A DNA stretch of 11,558 nt, taken from NCBI GenBank assembly GCA_009926645.1, contig RFOO01000017.1, forward strand, positions 1-11,558. Direction: 5' to 3'. Shown here piece after piece: positions 7,107-11,558 of the stretch. The DNA is from a bacterium (GTDB lineage Bacteria > Verrucomicrobiota > Verrucomicrobiia > Opitutales > UBA953). Under the pieces are notes generated by a model. The model was not told where the DNA came from. It made no database searches and saw nothing but the letters and a program-made list of their open reading frames with translations. The position numbers and the translations under genes are program-made. The first letter of the stretch is position 1, and every line of letters starts with the position of its first letter.

Positions 7107-7864
7107 TGACCGCCGACTCATCCATTTTGCGCTGTAACGATTTAGCCGTAGGCTATGGCGACAAGCCCGTGATGAGTCATTTGAGTTTCACTTTAGAACC
7201 TGGAAAAATACTAGCGATTGTCGGTCCGAGTGGTTGCGGGAAAAGCACCTTAATGCGAGTGCTCGGTGGCCTTGATCAACCAATCGAGGGTGAATGCTTC
7301 TTACTCCAACAGAATTTAGTCACCGCCACAGCTCGCGAAAAAGAGGAGACTTTAAAACAAACCGGATTTTTATTCCAAGGCTCGGCTCTCTTTTCCTCCT
7401 TAACATTGAGGGAAAATGTCGAAATGCCGATGCGGGAATTCCTCAAAGTTTCACCCGCCCAAATACGTCAACTCGCTGAATATAAATTAGCGCTGGTTGG
7501 CTTAGCGGATGCGATGGATAAACTTCCCTCTGAAATCAGTGGCGGTATGGCCAAACGAGCTGGCATAGCCCGCGCCATGGCCCTGGATCCTGAAATCATC
7601 TTTTTGGATGAACCCAGTGCGGGTCTCGACCCCATTACCTCGGCAAGGTTAGACGAACTTATTCTCAAATTACGCGAGTCTTTTGGCACTACCATTGTTC
7701 TGGTAAGCCACGAGGTCCCCAGCATTTTACGTACGGCCGACTTCTGCGTTTACCTTGACCCCGACACGGGCACGATGAGCGCCTACGGACCACCCAAAAC
7801 ACTACTCCAAGATCAATCAAACCGTAAAGTTCACGACTTCTTCTTCCGCCCTACTATTTCGTAA
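7106..7864 (+). CDS. mlaF: MlaF-like ABC transporter ATP-binding protein
   Basis: This 252-residue ATPase has all canonical motifs. Walker A is GPSGCGKST (40-48), the Q-loop glutamine is Q91 in FLFQGSALF, and the signature is SEISGGMAKR (142-151). Walker B is IIFLDEP (164-170), the D-loop is SAGLDP (171-176) and the switch histidine is H202. The GGMAKR form of the signature and the FQ-GALF/SL sequence are typical of MlaF and Mkl-type ATPases for MCE systems. It would bind the MlaE permease at the cytoplasmic face and power lipid movement. No strong Shine-Dalgarno precedes it, which fits translational coupling with mlaE through the TAATG junction. The next gene starts 2 bases after the stop. 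Confidence 0.93.
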   Translation: MTADSSILRCNDLAVGYGDKPVMSHLSFTLEPGKILAIVGPSGCGKSTLMRVLGGLDQPIEGECFLLQQNLVTATAREKEETLKQTGFLFQGSALFSSLTLRENVEMPMREFLKVSPAQIRQLAEYKLALVGLADAMDKLPSEISGGMAKRAGIARAMALDPEIIFLDEPSAGLDPITSARLDELILKLRESFGTTIVLVSHEVPSILRTADFCVYLDPDTGTMSAYGPPKTLLQDQSNRKVHDFFFRPTIS

Positions 7865-7866
7865 TC

Positions 7867-8916
7867 ATGCGTCGAACCGCCAATAAATCTCTCATCGGTG
7901 CCTTTGTTGCAGGTGGCATCGTGCTTTTTATTGTCGCATTTATCTTATTAGGCGCTGGCTCTTTCTCTGGCTCACGTCCCAATGCTCTGGCTTACTTTGA
8001 TGACTCAGTCAGTGGCTTAGATATCGGAGCTCCCGTTAAATTTCGCGGAGTGACGATTGGACGCGTTTCTCAGGTTTTATTGCGTACTGCCGGCCAAACC
8101 AATACCGACTACGCAATCCCCGTGGTTCTCGAGTTCACTCCCGACCTCATGAATCGTCGCGGTCTCGACCAAACACTACTTGATAAAGAAGGTCTTCGCC
8201 TTTCGATTGAAAAAGGATTGCGCGCCAAACTCCAACAACAGTCGGTCATCACCGGAGTACTTTATGTAGAACTCGATTACTTTCCTGATACCACGTATCG
8301 TTTGCACGACACTCGCAGCGAACAGCCTGAAATCCCGACTCTGCCTTCGAATTTAGGCGCTCTCACCAAAGCCGTTTCTCAAACTCTCGATCAGTTAAGT
8401 CGAGTCGACTTCGTCTCCATCACCAAAAAAGTAGATTCTATTCTCACCCGAATTGATCAGGGAACGGCACAAATTGAATTTGAGAAAATCAACGGCAACC
8501 TAGTTCAGGCTTCGAGTAATATTGCCCGAATTACGAGTGACCCTGCCATCACCCAAGCCATCAGTGATTTTTCTGCAGCTATGCAATCCGTTGATGCTTT
8601 AGTTAAACGTATTAACGCTAATGCAGACCCGATGGTGGATGACTTAAAAGGCATGGCTACGGCCGGTCGTAAAGCCCTAGAAAGACTCAATGAGGCAGCT
8701 GAAAATGTCCGTGCACTAACCAAAGCTGGATCGCCCACCCGTCGCGAGCTCGACACAGCTTTGGCGGATGTGTCTGAAGCGGCCAATGCGATTCGATCAT
8801 TTGCAGACTTTATCGAACGCAACCCTGAAACAATCATTCAGGGGCGAGGCCCTAAATCTGCTCTCCCGGAAATTCCGGAAGTGGATTTGAAGAAAAAAGA
8901 AAAAGCACAGCCATGA
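7867..8916 (+). CDS. MlaD/PqiB-like MCE domain protein
   Basis: This 349-residue protein has an N-terminal membrane anchor at about residues 9-30 (LIGAFVAGGIVLFIVAFILL) and a single MCE domain at about 39-140 with the hallmark YFDDSVSGLDIGAPVKFRGV (43-62) and VLYVELDY. A long helical, heptad-rich region follows (about 163-318) and ends in FADFIERNPETIIQGRG, a tail that resembles PqiB/YebT-like MCE proteins more than E. coli MlaD, which lacks it. MCE domains form a hexameric ring around a lipid channel, and a long C-terminal helix bundle can extend the tunnel across the periplasm. The last residues are lysine-rich (LKKKEKAQP). The stop overlaps the start of the lipoprotein gene (ATGA). Confidence 0.9.
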   Translation: MRRTANKSLIGAFVAGGIVLFIVAFILLGAGSFSGSRPNALAYFDDSVSGLDIGAPVKFRGVTIGRVSQVLLRTAGQTNTDYAIPVVLEFTPDLMNRRGLDQTLLDKEGLRLSIEKGLRAKLQQQSVITGVLYVELDYFPDTTYRLHDTRSEQPEIPTLPSNLGALTKAVSQTLDQLSRVDFVSITKKVDSILTRIDQGTAQIEFEKINGNLVQASSNIARITSDPAITQAISDFSAAMQSVDALVKRINANADPMVDDLKGMATAGRKALERLNEAAENVRALTKAGSPTRRELDTALADVSEAANAIRSFADFIERNPETIIQGRGPKSALPEIPEVDLKKKEKAQP

Positions 8917-9488
8917 GACTGATTATCTTTATTCTGTTAAGTTCACTATGGCTCACGGGCTGTATCGTTTTTGATAAAAAAAGCACCTCGGTAAATTTTT
9001 ATCAACTTTCTACTCCGACAGCCTCTCCGCAAAAAGATAGCCCCATCATTTTCGTGCCACGTGCGCAAATTCCTTCCAGCCTGCGACGTCCCAACTTAGT
9101 GCTGACCGAAGAAAAGGGTGAATTATCCCTCAACGATAATACACGTTGGGTATCCCCCTTGGATCGCGCCATCAGCGAAACCATTGCAAGAAACATTACA
9201 CTTAACACCCAGTTACCTACCACAACGCAGACTCCCTCGGGTGACCACTTTGTCCTACTGATTGATGTCTCCGAGTTTAACCTCGGCCACCAAGGTGCAA
9301 CCCTGCATCTCTCTTATCGATTAGAGACCGACAAAGGGGATTTAATTAAGCAAGGTTACGGAAAATGGGAGAATAAAGCCAACGACGATCCTGCGAGTTT
9401 GGTAAAAGCACAGTCTATTAACCTTGCCAATGCAGCCGCAGAAATCAGCCAAGTGATTATCAATCACACTCCCGCACCCGTCCGATGA
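8913..9488 (+). CDS. PqiC-like lipoprotein (ABC-type transport auxiliary component)
   Basis: A 191-residue lipoprotein: the signal peptide ends at lipobox L14-T15-G16-C17, so it should be lipidated on C17. The mature part starts with a VNFYQLSTP segment and holds RWVSPLDRAISETIARNI (79-96), both matching the DUF330/PqiC family that accompanies MCE transporters. In E. coli, PqiC is an outer-membrane lipoprotein that docks the PqiB tunnel. Residue 18 is Ile, not Asp, so sorting to the outer membrane is plausible by the E. coli +2 rule, although that rule may differ in other phyla. Its position directly after the MCE gene (ATGA overlap) supports this role. The stop overlaps the next start in the same way. 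Confidence 0.85.
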   Translation: MRLIIFILLSSLWLTGCIVFDKKSTSVNFYQLSTPTASPQKDSPIIFVPRAQIPSSLRRPNLVLTEEKGELSLNDNTRWVSPLDRAISETIARNITLNTQLPTTTQTPSGDHFVLLIDVSEFNLGHQGATLHLSYRLETDKGDLIKQGYGKWENKANDDPASLVKAQSINLANAAAEISQVIINHTPAPVR

Positions 9489-9958
9489 ACGCATCCCCCA
9501 CCCCTAGACCCAATGGCTATAGTGAAGCCACGGGAGAAATCTGTTACGATTTACCATCGTCTTATATTCCTCATCCTGCAACTGGACTGTTACATTTACC
9601 ACGTTTCATTGCCAAAATTCGCAAACACCTCAAAGGCGAACTACCCAAATCCTACCAAAGGAATTTTTGTAAAGGTTTTGACCGTTTCCTCTGCCTGCAT
9701 CTCGGAGTCGACCCCGAGCAAGTGATTCAATGCGTTCGCGAATCACAGAGCGACGAGGAATTAACCTCGAGACTACTCAACTTGTTTCCTGCCGACCTTA
9801 GGGTACACGTCTGGAATCGTGAATTAGTGCAAAAAGGAATGAGCGAAATGGGCAAAGAGGCTCTCGATGACGCCAAACGAAAAATGGGCGCACAACACCG
9901 TACTGACATCATCTCGTTTGCCGATATGATTGATTTTGATGAGGGTCGAATCCTGTGA
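9485..9958 (+). CDS. DUF5069 family protein
   Basis: This is a 157-residue cytosolic protein without signal peptide or membrane segment. LLHLPRFIAKIRKHLKGELP (35-54), the KGFDRFLCLHLGV stretch (about 63-75) and SDEEL followed by VHVWNREL match the pattern of the DUF5069 family as I remember it (LPRxxDKxR, a KGFDxxxxxFLGVD segment, SDEE, then W-N). Function of the family is unknown. It begins inside the end of the lipoprotein gene (ATGA) and ends with a GTGA overlap into the methyltransferase gene, so it is part of the same transcript. The C-terminal part from about 120 (acidic-basic, DDAKRKMG, then SFADMIDFDEGR) looks variable. Confidence 0.72.
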   Translation: MNASPTPRPNGYSEATGEICYDLPSSYIPHPATGLLHLPRFIAKIRKHLKGELPKSYQRNFCKGFDRFLCLHLGVDPEQVIQCVRESQSDEELTSRLLNLFPADLRVHVWNRELVQKGMSEMGKEALDDAKRKMGAQHRTDIISFADMIDFDEGRIL

Positions 9959-10770
9959 GCACCGATTCGCACAATCCGCATCGTTTGATTCTTCGAGGTA
10001 AAGAAGCTGTCTTAGCCTGTATCAAACTTCACCCTAAATCACTCCGCGAAATTCACGCCTCAGCCAAATTTGTAGCAGAACTTTCCCCCCATATTATTGA
10101 GCTAGAGTCACAGGGTGTAAAATTTCGTACCTCCTCCCCTGAGGACATGTCCCATTTATGCCAGACGCTCTGTCAGGACATGTGTGCCATAACCCAACGC
10201 CCTGACCCTGCCCACGTGCGCGTAGCAGACTTTGCGGAATGGCGAGAAAAACGAGAGACAGTGGTTATTGCAGATCATGTTTCCGACCCTCATCAGCTCG
10301 CAGCCATTGCTCGGGCAATGAGGGCTTTTGGTTTACAACGCTTATTACTTTCCTCGGGTTCAGAAAAAATTCTCTTTGATCCCGAAGTTTGGTTTTTGGC
10401 TCAAGGTGCGATGGAATCCATTCGCCCGATGCGTGCCGCTGCCTTGGGCGGACTGCTTAAATTGGTAAAAGATAAATGCTGCGTTGTCGGAGTATCACCA
10501 AACCTAGGACGTAAAATCGACCTTGGAACTCCTGTGCGCGTCCCAGGTCGCCACCTTGCCCTGCTTCTTACACCTCGTGAGGTCGACTCCGACCTACAAC
10601 CACGTATCGAGCATCTCTATCGTTACCCAGGACTTTCCGATTCCTCTGGTCTTAATTTGGCAGACGTCGCTCCAGTGGCGATGGCTTGGATTGCCTCCAC
10701 CCCCAAACCACGCTCCGATGGATTTATGGCACGTAAAAAAGCCCGCCATTTAAAATCCAAGAATCCCTAA
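9955..10770 (+). CDS. SPOUT/TrmH-like RNA methyltransferase with altered motif 1
   Basis: A 271-residue protein with a GTG start inside the previous stop (GTGA). The N-terminal 90 residues form a substrate-binding-like domain, as in RlmB/TsnR relatives. The SPOUT domain follows: motif 1 is DHVSDPHQLAAIARAMRAFG (107-126), where the usual DPxNLGxxxR has Gln114 at the Asn position and Ala at the Gly position while R120 is kept. Motif 2 is weak (ALLLTPREVDSD, 202-213) and motif 3 is DSSGLNLADVAPVAMAW (229-245), with the SxLN core. These enzymes methylate ribose 2'-OH in tRNA or rRNA using SAM bound in a knotted fold. The C-terminal tail is lysine/arginine-rich (ARKKARHLKSKNP), which may bind RNA. 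The altered Asn makes activity uncertain. No gene partner identifies the RNA target. Confidence 0.8.
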   Translation: MSTDSHNPHRLILRGKEAVLACIKLHPKSLREIHASAKFVAELSPHIIELESQGVKFRTSSPEDMSHLCQTLCQDMCAITQRPDPAHVRVADFAEWREKRETVVIADHVSDPHQLAAIARAMRAFGLQRLLLSSGSEKILFDPEVWFLAQGAMESIRPMRAAALGGLLKLVKDKCCVVGVSPNLGRKIDLGTPVRVPGRHLALLLTPREVDSDLQPRIEHLYRYPGLSDSSGLNLADVAPVAMAWIASTPKPRSDGFMARKKARHLKSKNP

Positions 10771-10783
10771 TTTACATTCTTCC

Positions 10784-11558
10784 ATGTCTTCAACTCAACC
10801 TAACCCCGAGGAAAACGTTATATCTCTCCAAAATATCAGCCGTAATTTCCTCACGGCACTTCAACGCCAGTACGACATGCTCGCCTTTACACTCGCTGGC
10901 ATTCGGACGGCCGACTCCAAGACTTATGATTACTACTCATCCGTTTCCCGAGTCATGCCCGCCCCTGGAGCTCATTTAAATCACGAACAAATGGTAGCCT
11001 ATGCTCGTGGCCTGCTCCTCCGCACCAGCATCAACGACCTCTTGGCCCTATCCGCTGAGTGCATGAATCAATGCTACCTACTATGCACGCTCATTCAATT
11101 ACGCGGACGCAATCAAAACAGCCAGCCCGACATCGATAAAATTATTGGTGAAAAACAAGAGGCTTTTGTTCGCATGAAACTGCAACAGAAATTTAACGAA
11201 TTAGAACAATCTTACAGCATTGTTTGTGACCTCGAGGATGGCATTTTCAGCATTGCCACTGCTTTACGTGTCTTAGCTCGAGGTGGTCTAGTGACCAACG
11301 ATGACCTTTCTCCTGATGGCGCGCTCACTCTCGAATTCAAATCGATGCAAAAAACCGATGAAGGCGATAGCGTATCATCGACTGTTTCTCCACAGGGAAT
11401 CAAAACGAAGCTCGTTGATACACAACGCACCTTCCGTCCAGGCGAAGTACTCGACTTAACCGATGAAGAGCTTTTGAGTTTAAATATTACCGTCGCCAAA
11501 TTCTTAGATGGATTATTCCGATCGGTCGATGCCTTCGGTCGCGAACAATTAGGTAATC
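10784..11558 (+). CDS. Hypothetical protein, 5' part (runs off the window)
   Basis: An open frame from ATG 10784 to the window end (258 codons so far) with no stop, 13 bases after the methyltransferase gene. I do not recognise the family. It starts MSSTQPNPEENVISLQNISR, has no signal peptide and no clear membrane segment, and looks mostly helical. It includes a Cys-rich stretch (ECMNQCYLLC, about 92-101), a helical segment EAFVRMKLQQKFNELEQSY around residues 126-144, an acidic loop and a helix LDLTDEELLSLNITVAKFLDG near 222-242. No catalytic motif is seen. The short spacing suggests it belongs to the same operon as the upstream genes. Codon usage resembles its neighbours. Confidence 0.7.
   Translation, partial: MSSTQPNPEENVISLQNISRNFLTALQRQYDMLAFTLAGIRTADSKTYDYYSSVSRVMPAPGAHLNHEQMVAYARGLLLRTSINDLLALSAECMNQCYLLCTLIQLRGRNQNSQPDIDKIIGEKQEAFVRMKLQQKFNELEQSYSIVCDLEDGIFSIATALRVLARGGLVTNDDLSPDGALTLEFKSMQKTDEGDSVSSTVSPQGIKTKLVDTQRTFRPGEVLDLTDEELLSLNITVAKFLDGLFRSVDAFGREQLGN

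Noticed and set aside
1..11558. CRISPR arrays, tRNA/rRNA genes, insertion sequences, phage or defence genes
   Set aside because: No regularly spaced repeats, transposase motifs, terminal inverted repeats or RNA gene signatures were seen by eye; almost all bases are explained by the genes listed.

Overview
The window looks like ordinary chromosomal DNA from a Gram-negative (diderm) bacterium of moderate GC, packed with short-spaced genes. A lipid A deacylase-like outer-membrane protein, an Mla/Pqi-type lipid transporter and a lipoprotein with a clear lipobox show the outer membrane. The DUF5069 protein and the sequence style of the nucleotidyltransferase and SCO protein suggest a member of the Planctomycetota-Verrucomicrobiota-Chlamydiota group, most likely Verrucomicrobiota. 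That placement is an inference from family memory, not from a marker gene. No tRNA, rRNA, insertion sequence, CRISPR array or phage gene was seen.

Region 1 (1-2348, + strand) is a sugar-metabolism run: the 3' end of a PIG-L type de-N-acetylase, a sugar-nucleotidyltransferase-like gene, and an NAD-dependent sugar epimerase. The genes touch or nearly touch. The nucleotidyltransferase is broken: its two halves lie in different frames, and roughly eleven codons that the family normally carries are missing at the joint. This is the clearest anomaly in the window.

Region 2 (2338-5921, - strand) is a four-gene operon read right to left: LpxR-like lipid A deacylase, Ppx/GppA-like phosphatase, SCO1/SenC-like thioredoxin-fold protein, and a membrane-anchored or secreted protein with two HxHP (His-rich) repeats. 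The last two are translationally coupled (ATGA) and look like a metal-handling pair, probably for copper. The operon converges with region 1, the ends overlapping by 11 bases.

Region 3 (6012-11558, + strand) starts back to back with region 2. It is an MCE-type lipid transport operon: MlaE permease with an N-terminal STAS-like domain, MlaF ATPase, an MlaD/PqiB-like MCE protein with a long helical C-terminus, and a PqiC-like lipoprotein. It continues without a gap into a DUF5069 protein, a divergent SPOUT/TrmH-type RNA methyltransferase, and an unrecognised protein that runs off the window end. Most junctions are ATGA, GTGA or TAATG overlaps, so translational coupling is probably the rule here, and strong Shine-Dalgarno sequences are largely absent.

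Together regions 2 and 3 put lipid A modification and phospholipid transport on either side of one short divergent control region, which suggests an outer-membrane maintenance locus. No plainly new defence or mobile system was found. The more unusual points are the decayed nucleotidyltransferase, the SCO/HxHP pair, the altered methyltransferase motif, and the uncharacterised genes behind the lipid transporter.
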